Counted from the first letter of the stretch, positions 1-9,001 are shown. The stretch: DNA of 32,257 bases from Chloroflexota bacterium (GCA_021825385.1 JAKAHU010000005.1:1-32257), one strand, 5' to 3'. Program-made: numbers and translations. Notes: generated from the letters alone by a model not told the origin.

Positions 1-42
1 GCCGCCGTCCGCGCCCCCCGCGCCGCCGTCCGCGCCCCCCGC
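1..42 (+). repeat. Two tandem copies of a 21-bp unit (gccgccgtccgcgccccccgc) encoding a Pro/Ala/Ser linker
   Basis: Bases 1-21 and 22-42 are identical; a third degenerate partial copy follows; translates as PPSAPPA repeats. Confidence 0.9.
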
Positions 43-955
43 GCCGCCAGCCGCGGCGGGTGTCACGGCGACGCTGGGCGAGGCCCCGGCCGACGCCGTC
101 CTCGTCCCGCTCGAGGCCATCGCCCCGGCCATCCGGCAGGCCTCCCTGTCCCGGCGCGCCTTCCTCGGCTTCGGCCTGGCGGTGGCGGGCGGGGTGGCGG
201 GGGCCGCGGTCCTCGGGCAGCTGTTCCCGGTGTTCGCGAGCGCCGGGGACCAGGCCTCGCCGCTGGTTCCCAACTACGACCCGGCCACCAAGGCGTGGAC
301 GTTCGTGGTGGACACGTCCAAGTGCATCGGCTGCGGCCTGTGCGTGGTCGCCTGCAAGGAGGAGAACCACGTGCCCGAGTCCGCCGCGTTCACGCGGACG
401 TGGGTGGAGCGGCACGTGACGATGACCGACGGCACGGTCTACGTGGACTCGCCCGACGCCGGCATCAACGGCTTCCCGCCCACCTCGACAGCACCGGGCG
501 CGGATGGCAAGACCGTCAAGTCCGCCTACTTCGAGCCGCGGCTGTGCATGCAGTGCGCGGACAGCCCGTGCACCTCGGTCTGCCCGGTCAGCGCCACCTA
601 CACGACCCAGGACGGCATCGTCCTGGTGGACGCCCGCAGGTGCATCGGCTGCGGCTACTGCGTGGTGGCGTGTCCCTACGGCGCCCGCTACCTCACGCCG
701 GCCGGCGAGGACACGCCGGCGGGCACGCCGGGCGTCGCCGACAAGTGCACCTGGTGCTACCACCGGATCAGCAAGGGGCAGCAACCCGCCTGCGTGGAGA
801 TCTGCCCGGTCGGCGCCCGGCGCTTCGGCAACGCCAACGATCCCAACGACGACATCCGCACGGCGGCGCTGGCCGCCGGGGCCCGTCCCCTCCACCCCGA
901 GTACGGCACGCAGCCCCGGGCGCTGTACCTCGGGCCCGCCCTCCAGGAGTCCTGA
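2..955 (+). CDS. 4Fe-4S ferredoxin-type electron-transfer subunit (NrfC/TtrB/PsrB-like), 5'-truncated by window edge, internal Tat-like motif
   Basis: Frame open from base 2; Cys clusters CIGCGLCVVACKEEN, CMQCADSPCTSVCPVSA, CIGCGYCVVACPYGARY, CTWCYHRISKGQQPACVEICPVGA; SRRAFLGFGLAVAGG resembles a Tat signal; followed directly by NrfD. Confidence 0.9.
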   Translation, partial: PPSAPPAPPSAPPAPPAAAGVTATLGEAPADAVLVPLEAIAPAIRQASLSRRAFLGFGLAVAGGVAGAAVLGQLFPVFASAGDQASPLVPNYDPATKAWTFVVDTSKCIGCGLCVVACKEENHVPESAAFTRTWVERHVTMTDGTVYVDSPDAGINGFPPTSTAPGADGKTVKSAYFEPRLCMQCADSPCTSVCPVSATYTTQDGIVLVDARRCIGCGYCVVACPYGARYLTPAGEDTPAGTPGVADKCTWCYHRISKGQQPACVEICPVGARRFGNANDPNDDIRTAALAAGARPLHPEYGTQPRALYLGPALQES

Positions 956-958
956 GCG

Positions 959-2320
959 ATGCAGGTCGTGGACAGCACGCTCCACGTCGGCAGGCTGGCC
1001 CTCCCCGCCAGCCCCCGCGCGATCCGCGCCGCGCTGGCGCGAGAAGTCAGCACCATGTCCCTCGCCACCCGGGTCTGGTATGCGCTGCTCCTGGCCGGTC
1101 TCGCGATCGGCGCGGTGACCGCGATCCTCGCCCTGCCGCCCGGCTGGGAGGTCATGGGCACGTCGCCGTCGATCGAGTGGGGCATGCTCATCGTGGGGTA
1201 TGTCTTCTTCGCCATCATGACCAGCGGCCTGTGCCTGGCGTCCTCGCTGGGCACGGTGTTCGGCATCGAGCGCTTCCTCCCCCTCGAGAAGCGCCACGCG
1301 GTCCTCGCGATCCTCTCGCTGTCCACGGCATTCGGGATCATCGCGCTTGAGCTCCAGTACCCCGTCCGGATGGTCTTCGGGGCCGTGCTGGTGATCTCGC
1401 CCAGCTCGCCCATGTGGTGGATGGGCGTCTTCTACGGCATGTACCTGGTGGTCCTCATCGTTGAGGTGTGGACGCTGTTCACGAACCACCCGGTCATCCA
1501 CAAGTACGCCTGCACCGGGGCCGCAATGATCGGCGTGGCGGCGCCGACCACGCTCGGGTCGGTGTTCGGCATGGTCGCGGCCAAGCCGCTCTGGGCCGGC
1601 GTCTTCACGCCGATCCTGATGGTCGCCTCGGCGTTCGTGGGCGGAGTCTCGCTGCTGGGGATCGTGTTCTGGGCGGTCAGTCGCTACCGCCTCGCCGACT
1701 GGGGTCGGTCCGGCGTGGCGCTCGGGTCGGTGCGCCTGCTGCTGGCGGGCGGCCTGCTGGTGGTCGCCGCCCTGCTGACCCGCCAGATCGCGGACGGCCT
1801 GACCAGCGACGTCGCAGGCTTCCGGCCCTCCACACTGGCGCTGGTCGCCGGGCCGCTGGCGCCCGCCTTCTGGGGTCTCCGGGTTGCGGCCGGCCTCGTG
1901 GCACCGCTCGCCATCCTCGCCCTGCCGCGCCTGCGGACCGTCGGCTTCACCGGCCTTGCCGCCGGGCTGGCGCTGCTCGGCATCTTCGTGGACCGGTCGC
2001 TGTTCGTCGTGGCCGGCGAGTTCGTGCCCCGCACAACGATGGCCGGCACCGTGTCCCACCCGTACGTCGCGTACACGCCGTCGCTGGTCGAGATCGGGAT
2101 CCTGGTCGGGGCCGCCTCGTTCATGGCGATGGCCTACTCCCTGTGCGAGCGGTACCTGCCGATGGGCGAGGGCGACGTCCATCTGTTCTGGCCGTGGCCG
2201 TGGCTCAAGGACCACCACCATGACGAGGAAGCGCACGGGGACGAGGGCGGCGCGGTCGCGGCCCCGGCAGCGGCCGGGTCGGGCGGCGAGCCCGCAGGCG
2301 CCGCGGAGGCGGTCCCGTGA
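959..2320 (+). CDS. NrfD/PsrC-like integral membrane quinol-interacting subunit with His/acidic C-terminal tail
   Basis: Many TM segments, position immediately after the Fe-S subunit, typical NrfD-type gene order; overlaps next ORF by 4 nt. Confidence 0.85.
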   Translation: MQVVDSTLHVGRLALPASPRAIRAALAREVSTMSLATRVWYALLLAGLAIGAVTAILALPPGWEVMGTSPSIEWGMLIVGYVFFAIMTSGLCLASSLGTVFGIERFLPLEKRHAVLAILSLSTAFGIIALELQYPVRMVFGAVLVISPSSPMWWMGVFYGMYLVVLIVEVWTLFTNHPVIHKYACTGAAMIGVAAPTTLGSVFGMVAAKPLWAGVFTPILMVASAFVGGVSLLGIVFWAVSRYRLADWGRSGVALGSVRLLLAGGLLVVAALLTRQIADGLTSDVAGFRPSTLALVAGPLAPAFWGLRVAAGLVAPLAILALPRLRTVGFTGLAAGLALLGIFVDRSLFVVAGEFVPRTTMAGTVSHPYVAYTPSLVEIGILVGAASFMAMAYSLCERYLPMGEGDVHLFWPWPWLKDHHHDEEAHGDEGGAVAAPAAAGSGGEPAGAAEAVP

Positions 2321-3129
2321 GGCGACCCGTGATGCGCTCCCTGCCGCGCGCAACCGAGCAGATCGCCTTCCCGCTCGCGTTTCTCGCGCTGCTGGTTGCG
2401 ATCCTCGTGGCCGGAGGGTTCGTGGCCACGGTCGCGCTGCCGGACATGCTCCGCACGGGCGCGGCCACCGCACCGGGCACGGGCGGGGGCGGCGCCCGTC
2501 CCAGCGGCTCGCCGCAACCGAGCTCTGCCATGGCGCTCTCGGCGATCGGCATCGCGATGCCGGCCAACGCCGACTGCCTGGCCTGCCACACGGTTTCGAC
2601 GGGCGGGGTCGGCACGAAGCCGATCCCGTACCTCGGCCATCCGCTCCAGGGGTTCACCAACTGCACCGCCTGCCACAACCCGACCGGCCTGGTGAAGACG
2701 GCTCCCGGGCACTCCAGCCTCCACGCGAGCCAGTGCCTGATCTGCCATCAGGAGAACCCCAACCTGACCTCCATGAGCCAGGTGCCGGCCCGACCGGAGC
2801 ACATGACCGGCGAGGCGTGCACCGACTGCCACAATCCGTCCAAGCACGCGCCGCTGCCGTCGGACATGGCCAACCGCGGCGACAACTGCTGGATCTGCCA
2901 CAACGGGCCCGAGTTCCAGTACCTGTTCGCCTCTCCGTCGCCGTCGGCGGGCGCCGGGTCCGCCGTCCCCACGCCGGCGCCGGCCGCGTCGGGCTCGGTC
3001 GCGCCGTCGGGCTCGCCCGCTCCGGCCGCGACCTCCGCGACCTCCGCGACCTCCGGGGCGATCGCGCCGGCGGGCCTGCCCGCCCCGGTCACCGGGTACC
3101 TCCTCGTGCCGGCGCGCGCCACCCCCTGA
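2317..3129 (+). CDS. Membrane-anchored multiheme (five CxxCH) c-type cytochrome
   Basis: CLACH, CTACH, CLICH, CTDCH, CWICH motifs; N-terminal hydrophobic anchor; Pro/Ala/Ser-rich C-terminal tail. Confidence 0.88.
   Translation: MRRPVMRSLPRATEQIAFPLAFLALLVAILVAGGFVATVALPDMLRTGAATAPGTGGGGARPSGSPQPSSAMALSAIGIAMPANADCLACHTVSTGGVGTKPIPYLGHPLQGFTNCTACHNPTGLVKTAPGHSSLHASQCLICHQENPNLTSMSQVPARPEHMTGEACTDCHNPSKHAPLPSDMANRGDNCWICHNGPEFQYLFASPSPSAGAGSAVPTPAPAASGSVAPSGSPAPAATSATSATSGAIAPAGLPAPVTGYLLVPARATP
3031..3057 (+). repeat. 9-bp tandem repeat (acctccgcg, two exact copies plus one with one or two changes) encoding TSA repeats in the cytochrome tail
   Basis: acctccgcg acctccgcg acctccggg read directly. 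Confidence 0.8.
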
Positions 3130-3138
3130 TCGGTCGCG

Positions 3139-4416
3139 CTACCTGGCCGTCGCCTCCTCGGGCGGGCGCAGGCGCCGGAACGAGCGGTAGAGCAACAGGT
3201 CGTAGACGATCTTGAGGCCGCCCGAGATGACGAACGGCGCTGAGGCGAGGGCCGCGGTTGCGAACAGCGGTCCCGCGATCAGCGGCGCGGCGGCGACGCC
3301 CAGGGACCGCGCGATGCCGGTGACGCCGGCCGCGGCCGAGCGCTCGTCGGGCGCCACGATCGCCATGGTGTAGCTCTGGCGGGTTGGCACGTCCATCTGG
3401 CTGATCGCGAAGCGCGCGAACAGGACGAGGATCGCGAGCGGCAGCGTGGGCATGAACGGCACCAGCGCCAGCAGCACGTTCGACGGGAGGTGGGTGAACA
3501 CCATGGTGTTCACGAGGCCGAAGCGGTTGGCCAGCCGACCCGCCGCCAGCGCGGAGAAGCCGGCGAGGATGTTCGCCCCCGCGAGCACGGCGCCGAGCGC
3601 CGCCGGGTCCACGCCGTAGCGCTGGTTGAACCAGAACGCGATGAAGCTCTGGATCGCGAAGCCGCCGGCGAACGCGTCGAGCGCGAACAGCGTGGACAGC
3701 CGGAGCACCACGCCCCTGGAGCGGTGGAGGCCAAGCCGACCGCGCACGGTCTCGTCGTGGACCTCGGCCGTCGGCACCTCCACGCGGGGCGACACCAGCA
3801 GGAACAGCCCGGCGAGCACGACGCCCACCAGCGCGTACCCGACGATGACCACGCGGTACGCGTCGGCCGGCTGCGCCCCGCCGGCCATGGCGACTTGCGC
3901 AACGGCCCCGCCGGCGAGCGTCCCGGCCGCGGTTGCGAACGAACCCGCGAGCTGGTACCAGGCGAACAGCCCGGTCCGCTTCCGGTCCGCCACCAGCTGC
4001 GAGAGCGACGCCTGCTCCACCGCGAGGAACGGCCCGACCTCGTTGCCCGACGGGCTGATCACCCCCAGCGTCGCGGCGACGATCAGCACGGGCAGGAGCG
4101 AGGTGGCGACAAACGCCACGCCCGCGCCCAGCATGAGGACCGCCCCGGCGACCAGGACGCGGCGCCGGCCGATCCGGTCCGCGTGCGTGGTCAGCCACAG
4201 CGACACGGCGGCGTCGCCGAGCAGCGTGAGGGCGAGCAGGAGCCCCACTTCGGCGCCGGACAGCCCGATCGCGTGGAGGTAGAGGACCAGGACGACCGCG
4301 AGGAAGCCGTAGCCGAACATCCGCAGGACACGCGTCCCGAACAGCAGCACGACGTCGCGCCGGTCGATTCCCGGCATGGCGCCATGGGCGTCGGGGGCGC
4401 CGACCCGACCGCTCAT
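3139..4416 (-). CDS. MFS transporter
   Basis: About 12 hydrophobic segments; MSGRVGAPDAHGAMPGIDRRDVVLLFGTRVLRMFGYGFLAVVLVLYLHAIG...; 'DRIGRRRVLVAG' loop typical of MFS; start overlaps upstream stop (ATGA). Confidence 0.85.
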   Translation of the reverse strand: MSGRVGAPDAHGAMPGIDRRDVVLLFGTRVLRMFGYGFLAVVLVLYLHAIGLSGAEVGLLLALTLLGDAAVSLWLTTHADRIGRRRVLVAGAVLMLGAGVAFVATSLLPVLIVAATLGVISPSGNEVGPFLAVEQASLSQLVADRKRTGLFAWYQLAGSFATAAGTLAGGAVAQVAMAGGAQPADAYRVVIVGYALVGVVLAGLFLLVSPRVEVPTAEVHDETVRGRLGLHRSRGVVLRLSTLFALDAFAGGFAIQSFIAFWFNQRYGVDPAALGAVLAGANILAGFSALAAGRLANRFGLVNTMVFTHLPSNVLLALVPFMPTLPLAILVLFARFAISQMDVPTRQSYTMAIVAPDERSAAAGVTGIARSLGVAAAPLIAGPLFATAALASAPFVISGGLKIVYDLLLYRSFRRLRPPEEATAR

Positions 4417-5642
4417 CGGCCGCGCGCCAGGTCCAGCAGCCGGCCCAGGACGCGCTCGCCGTCCGCTCGCAGGCCGTTGTGCGCGTACTCGTTGGTGACC
4501 CAGGGCCGGAGACCCCGGACGCCTCGCGCTGTCTCCTCGGCGAACGTCCGCTCCACGTAGACGTCGTCCGCGTAGATCGTGGCGGCCACCGGCACCTCGT
4601 TGCGTGCCAGGCGGTCGGCGTCGTAGAGACGCGGCCACGGGTGCTGGGCCAGCAGCTCGGCCGCCTCGCGGTGGGGGCGCAGCCCGCTGTAGTCCTCCCA
4701 CATCCAGGGGAAGACGTGCTCGGCGCCCAGCAGGTCGCCCGAGACCGCGTCCTCCGGGGCCAGCCGGTGCGCCGACCAGCGCGTCGGGCCGCCGTCGGCA
4801 TAGGAACTCTCGTGGAGTGTGGCGTAGATGGGATTGCGCTCCCAGCCGGGCGCGTCCTGCACGTCGCGAAGGAAGGCGAGCGACCCGAACGGCAGCTCGA
4901 GCACGTGGTGCAGCTTCTCGAACCCCGCGCTGTCGCCCAGCCACATCCCCAGCTGGCGGAACCGACGGGACGTGAGGCGATCGCCGTTGGGCAGCCGGAC
5001 GTCCTCCGCGTCGAGATGCTCGAGGATGCTCGCCAGCCGGTCCCGGTCGCCCGGATAGCGCGCGTGGAAGCGCTCGTTCGCCTCGCGGACGCGGATCCAC
5101 GTTGCGCGGTAGACGTCGTCCGCCGGCCGGTTGGTGATCGGCGCGAGCCCGCCGGTGATCAGGGCCTCGCGCAGCCCCTCCGGAGCGATCGAGAGATAGG
5201 TCAATGACGTGAACCCGCCGAAGCTCTGCCCCAGCAGGCTCCAGCGCCCCACGCCCAGCTCCGCGCGGATCAGCTCCAGGTCGCGCACGATCGAGTCAGC
5301 GCGGAAGTGCGTGAGGTACTCCGCCTGGTCCGCCGCCGAGGCGCCCGGCAGCGTCGGGCCAACCGGCGTGGAGCGCCCCGTGCCCCGCTGGTCCAGCAGC
5401 AGGACCCGGAAGTCGGCCACGGCGCGTGCCATCCAGCCGGACAGCGGGCTGGTCGGCCGGGTGGCCTCCATGCCCGGGCCGCCCTGGAGGAACACCAGGT
5501 ACGGGCGGTCCAGGCCGTCGGGCGCGGCCACCTCGCGGGTGAACACCGTGATGGTGCCGCGAGACGGGTCGCCGTGGACCAGGGGAACGGTGTGCTCGCG
5601 CTCGGTCAGGACCGCGCCGGGCACGCGGAAGGTCACGCTCAT
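4413..5642 (-). CDS. Alpha/beta hydrolase, proline iminopeptidase-like
   Basis: QGGPGMEATRP oxyanion region, LLDQRGTGRSTP, nucleophile elbow GQSFGG. Confidence 0.88.
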   Translation of the reverse strand: MSVTFRVPGAVLTEREHTVPLVHGDPSRGTITVFTREVAAPDGLDRPYLVFLQGGPGMEATRPTSPLSGWMARAVADFRVLLLDQRGTGRSTPVGPTLPGASAADQAEYLTHFRADSIVRDLELIRAELGVGRWSLLGQSFGGFTSLTYLSIAPEGLREALITGGLAPITNRPADDVYRATWIRVREANERFHARYPGDRDRLASILEHLDAEDVRLPNGDRLTSRRFRQLGMWLGDSAGFEKLHHVLELPFGSLAFLRDVQDAPGWERNPIYATLHESSYADGGPTRWSAHRLAPEDAVSGDLLGAEHVFPWMWEDYSGLRPHREAAELLAQHPWPRLYDADRLARNEVPVAATIYADDVYVERTFAEETARGVRGLRPWVTNEYAHNGLRADGERVLGRLLDLARGR

Positions 5643-5741
5643 CAGACCACTCTACCCTGCCCCACCTGCCCCCGGCAGGCGCCCGGGAGAGGACCGGCCG
5701 TATCCTCCGAGGCAGCATTCCAATGCCCCAGAGAGGCGCCC

Positions 5742-6554
5742 GTGGACTTCGACTACCGCCTGCCCAACTCCGACGCGCCCCAGATCCTGGTCCGGCGGAC
5801 CGCGATCGGTGGCGTCCGGGTGGTCGCGGACGGCGAGCGGGTGCCGGGCCGCGGCGGAGTGTACGAGATCGCGGGCTCGGACGGGCAGGCGCACCTGCTG
5901 CGCGTGACCGGGGCGTGGACCGGGCTGCGGGCGATTGCCGACGGCTGGGACGTCCCGCTGGAGGCCCCGGTGCCCCTCTGGTCGCGTGCCCTGATCGTCC
6001 TGCCGCTGGCGCTCGTCATCGGCGGCCTGGTCGGGGTCGCGCTGGGTGCGGTCGCCACGGCGCTGAACGCGATCGTCGCGCGCACGCCCCTGCGGGTCCC
6101 GGTCCGGGCGCTGGTCATGATCGCCGTGCTGGTGGCCGCCGGCGTGGCATGGGCGGCGGTGGGGTCGGCGCTCACGACGATGGGCAGCGCCAGCGTGTCG
6201 TACGCGGTGGGCACGTGCCTGTCGGGCCTCACCCCCGGCACGGACCTGGTGGCCAAGACGCCGACGCCCGTCGCGTGCGACGCCCCGCACGACGCCGAGG
6301 TGGTCGGGACGTACGCGGCCGCCGACGCCGCCACCTACCCGGGCGAGACCGCGCTGGCGAGCACGGCGGGCCAGCGGTGCCCGCCCCTGTTCAGGGCCTA
6401 CGTCGGCAGCGACTTCGCCTCGTCGCAGCTGGACATCCTGCCGGTGATCCCCACGCAGGTGGCCTGGGACGCCGGCACGCGCGACGTGGCCTGCGTGGCC
6501 GTCACGATGGACGGGTCCAAGCTGACCTCGTCGGTGAGGAACAGCCACCGCTAG
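5742..6554 (+). CDS. Membrane protein with a septum-formation-like extracytoplasmic domain
   Basis: GTG start; two TM segments then a Cys-containing domain with VGTCL...VACDAPHDAEVVGTY pattern typical of actinobacterial/chloroflexal septum-formation-related proteins. Confidence 0.6.
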   Translation: MDFDYRLPNSDAPQILVRRTAIGGVRVVADGERVPGRGGVYEIAGSDGQAHLLRVTGAWTGLRAIADGWDVPLEAPVPLWSRALIVLPLALVIGGLVGVALGAVATALNAIVARTPLRVPVRALVMIAVLVAAGVAWAAVGSALTTMGSASVSYAVGTCLSGLTPGTDLVAKTPTPVACDAPHDAEVVGTYAAADAATYPGETALASTAGQRCPPLFRAYVGSDFASSQLDILPVIPTQVAWDAGTRDVACVAVTMDGSKLTSSVRNSHR

Positions 6555-6555
6555 C

Positions 6556-6589
6556 GGCGCCGGGCGGCCGGCGAGGTCTGGCCGGCGCC
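6556..6589. terminator. Probable bidirectional terminator hairpin between convergent genes
   Basis: Perfect 8-bp stem GGCGCCGG (6556-6563) / CCGGCGCC (6582-6589), lying between stop codons ending at 6554 and 6590; no clear T tract. Confidence 0.5.
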
Positions 6590-7573
6590 CTACCAGCGCT
6601 GGTGGACCAGCGGGCGAACCCTGGCGTCATAGAGCTCCGCCACCCGCGCCATCGTCTCCGGCGGCAGCGGCGCCAGGCCCGCGGCGGCGGCGTTCGCGAT
6701 GGCCTGCTCCGGCGACTTGGCGCCCGGGATCGCCGCGGTCACACCCTCGTGCATGAGGATCCAGCGCAGCGCGACCTGGGCCAGCGTGACGCCGTCCGGG
6801 ACCAGCTCGCGCAGCGCCTCGACCACCTCCAGGCCGGTCGTGTAGTCCACGCCGGCGAACGTCTCGCCCACGTCGAACACGGCGCCCTGCCGGTTGTAGG
6901 CACGATGGTCTGTCGCCTCGAAGACGGTGTCGGGCCGGAGCCTGCCGGTGAGCAGGCCGGACGCGAGGGGCACCCGGGTGAGCACGCCCACGTCGCGGCG
7001 GGCGGCCTCGCCCAGGAACCGCTCGGCGGGCCGCTGGCGGAGCATGTTGAAGATGATCTGGACCGTGGCCACGCCCGGGAACTCCAGCGCCTTGAGGCCC
7101 TCCTCCACCTTCTCCACGCTCAAGCCGTAGTTGCGGATCCGCCCCTCCGCCGCCATCTCGTCGAGGGCGGCGAAGACCTCAGGCGTGTAGTAGACCTGCG
7201 TCGGCGGGCAGTGCAGCTGGACCAGGTCCAGCGTGTCCACGCCCAGGTTCTCGCGGCTGCGGTCGTTCCAGGCCCGGAACGCGTCCGGGTTGTAGCTCTC
7301 GGGCAGCTGCGGAACGCGGCGGCCCATCTTGGTGGCCACGAAGAACGTCTCGCCCGGTCGCTCGCGCAAGAACCGGCCGATCAGCCGCTCGCTCCGCCCG
7401 TCGCCGTAGACATCGGCCGTGTCGATCAGGTCAACGCCGGCGTCGGCGGCCGCGTGGAGCGCCCGGAGCGCGGTCGCGTCCTCCACCGCCCCCCAGTCGC
7501 CGCCGATGGCCCACGCCCCGAAGCCCACGACCGAGACGGCACGGCCGGTCTTGCCAAGCCTGCGGTGCTCCAT
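6590..7573 (-). CDS. Aldo/keto reductase
   Basis: MEHRRLGKTGRAVSVVGFGAWAIGGDWG..., DLIDTADVYGDGRSE, LDLVQLHCPP. Confidence 0.92.
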   Translation of the reverse strand: MEHRRLGKTGRAVSVVGFGAWAIGGDWGAVEDATALRALHAAADAGVDLIDTADVYGDGRSERLIGRFLRERPGETFFVATKMGRRVPQLPESYNPDAFRAWNDRSRENLGVDTLDLVQLHCPPTQVYYTPEVFAALDEMAAEGRIRNYGLSVEKVEEGLKALEFPGVATVQIIFNMLRQRPAERFLGEAARRDVGVLTRVPLASGLLTGRLRPDTVFEATDHRAYNRQGAVFDVGETFAGVDYTTGLEVVEALRELVPDGVTLAQVALRWILMHEGVTAAIPGAKSPEQAIANAAAAGLAPLPPETMARVAELYDARVRPLVHQRW

Positions 7574-7727
7574 GGCGCGCTCCCTCCTGGTTGCGGTCCC
7601 GTGGCGGGCCTGCGAGCCGAGTGTACCGAGCGGGGCGCGACGGCCGGGGGCGCCGGCCGGGAGGACCTGCACCCGCAGCCAGCGGCCCGCGAGCGCTTGC
7701 CGGCTCGCACTCCGCGACACAGGGCAC

Positions 7728-7760
7728 GTTGTGACAACTGGCCCTACTCACAAGGCCAGT
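7728..7760. promoter_or_regulatory. Overlapping palindromes in divergent intergenic region (putative operator)
   Basis: GTTGTGACAAC (7728-7738) perfect; ACTGGCC (7737-7743) / GGCCAGT (7754-7760) inverted repeat. Confidence 0.35.
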
Positions 7761-7825
7761 CGGCATACCACCATCTCGCCTTCCGTTGCCGCGACCGACT
7801 GGCGGCACGTTCAGGAGCGAGCCCA

Positions 7826-8953
7826 GTGGCCGATCTGTCCACGCGCTTCACGGGGATTCCCTTCGTCAACCCATTCCTGCTTGCCTCGGCGCCCCCGACG
7901 GAATCCGAGAGCAACATCGAGCGGGCCTTTGAGGCCGGCTGGGGTGGCGTCGTCACCAAGACGATCGGCCTGCACCCCGTGGTGAACGTCGCCGGGCCCC
8001 GGACCAAGTTCCTCCGGACCGATCCGGCCACCGGGCGGACGTCGATGGCCAAGCGCCCCGAAGCCGCGCTGATGGCGTCGTGGAACTGGGAGCTGATCAG
8101 CGACAAGTCGCTCGACTGGTGGATGCCGCGCATCGAGCGGCTCAAGCGCAACTGGCCGGACCGCGTGCTGGTGGCCTCAATCATGGCCGGCTCCGGGGAT
8201 GACAAGGAGTTCGAGCACTGGCAGACGCTGGCGCGTGGCGTCCAGGAGGCTGGCGCCGACGCGATCGAGCTCAACTTCAGCTGCCCGCACATGGACCGGG
8301 TTGACATGGGCTCCAACGTGGGCAAGGACCCGGTCCTGTGCTCCACCTCCACCATGGCCGTGCGGCAGGTGGCGAAGGTCCCGGTCTGGGTCAAGCTCAC
8401 CCCGGCCACGGCGAACATCGCCGAGGAGGCGGAGGCCACCTTCCTCGGCGGCGCGAGCGCGATCGTGTCGTCCAACACGTTCCCGGCCCTGCCGCTGGTG
8501 GACCCCGACTCGCTCGAGTTCGAGATCAACGTTGACGGCTACGTCTCCGCCGGCGGCCTGGGCGGGCCTGCCATCCTGCCGCTGTCGCTGGCCAAGATGG
8601 CCGAGATGACGAAAGCCTTCCCGGACCGCGAGTTCTCCGGCATCGGGGGCATCTCCGGCTGGGCGCAGGCGCTGGACTACTTCCTGCTCGGCTGCGGGAC
8701 CGTCCAGGTGGCCACGGCCGCGATGCTCGACCACGCGATCGGGCCCAACGTGATCCGGGACCTGACCGAGGGCATGGCCGCCTTCCTCGATCGGCACGCC
8801 GACCGGGGCTGGACCAGCCTCGACGACTTCCGCGGCCTGCGCCGCGACCGGATCGTGGCCCAGGGCGACATCCGGCGCCCGAGCGGCAGCGACTACCACG
8901 GCGGGCACGAGGAGGAGGCCGAGGGCTACGCCCCCGTGCCCGCGTCCGCCTAG
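7826..8953 (+). CDS. PreA-like dihydropyrimidine dehydrogenase / dihydroorotate dehydrogenase family, lacking C-terminal ferredoxin domain
   Basis: GTG start; GIPFVNPFLLASAPPTES, GWGGVVTKTIG, IELNFSCPHM, MGSNVGKDP, WVKLTPATANI, SGIGGISGWAQALDYFLLG. Confidence 0.85.
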   Translation: MADLSTRFTGIPFVNPFLLASAPPTESESNIERAFEAGWGGVVTKTIGLHPVVNVAGPRTKFLRTDPATGRTSMAKRPEAALMASWNWELISDKSLDWWMPRIERLKRNWPDRVLVASIMAGSGDDKEFEHWQTLARGVQEAGADAIELNFSCPHMDRVDMGSNVGKDPVLCSTSTMAVRQVAKVPVWVKLTPATANIAEEAEATFLGGASAIVSSNTFPALPLVDPDSLEFEINVDGYVSAGGLGGPAILPLSLAKMAEMTKAFPDREFSGIGGISGWAQALDYFLLGCGTVQVATAAMLDHAIGPNVIRDLTEGMAAFLDRHADRGWTSLDDFRGLRRDRIVAQGDIRRPSGSDYHGGHEEEAEGYAPVPASA

Positions 8954-8965
8954 CCAGGGAGGTGC

Positions 8966-9001
8966 GGACGGGTCTGGCGCGCCATCGGCGAGGACCCGTC
9001 C
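8966..9001 (+). terminator. Hairpin downstream of the PreA-like gene
   Basis: GGACGGGTC (8966-8974) / GACCCGTCC (8993-9001), 9-bp perfect stem just after stop at 8953; no T tract. Confidence 0.4.

Noticed and set aside
5723-7825. Upstream part of the 1076-aa ORF 5723..8953
   Set aside because: It is an open frame caused by high GC running antisense or out of frame over the septum-like and aldo/keto reductase genes; only the part from about 7826 reads as PreA-like.
8240-8340. Missing DPD-type catalytic Cys (GMGLACGQDP versus DMGSNVGKDP) as evidence of an inactive enzyme
   Set aside because: From memory, E. coli PreA has a similar MGSDVGQSP segment, so this substitution is probably normal for the bacterial subfamily.
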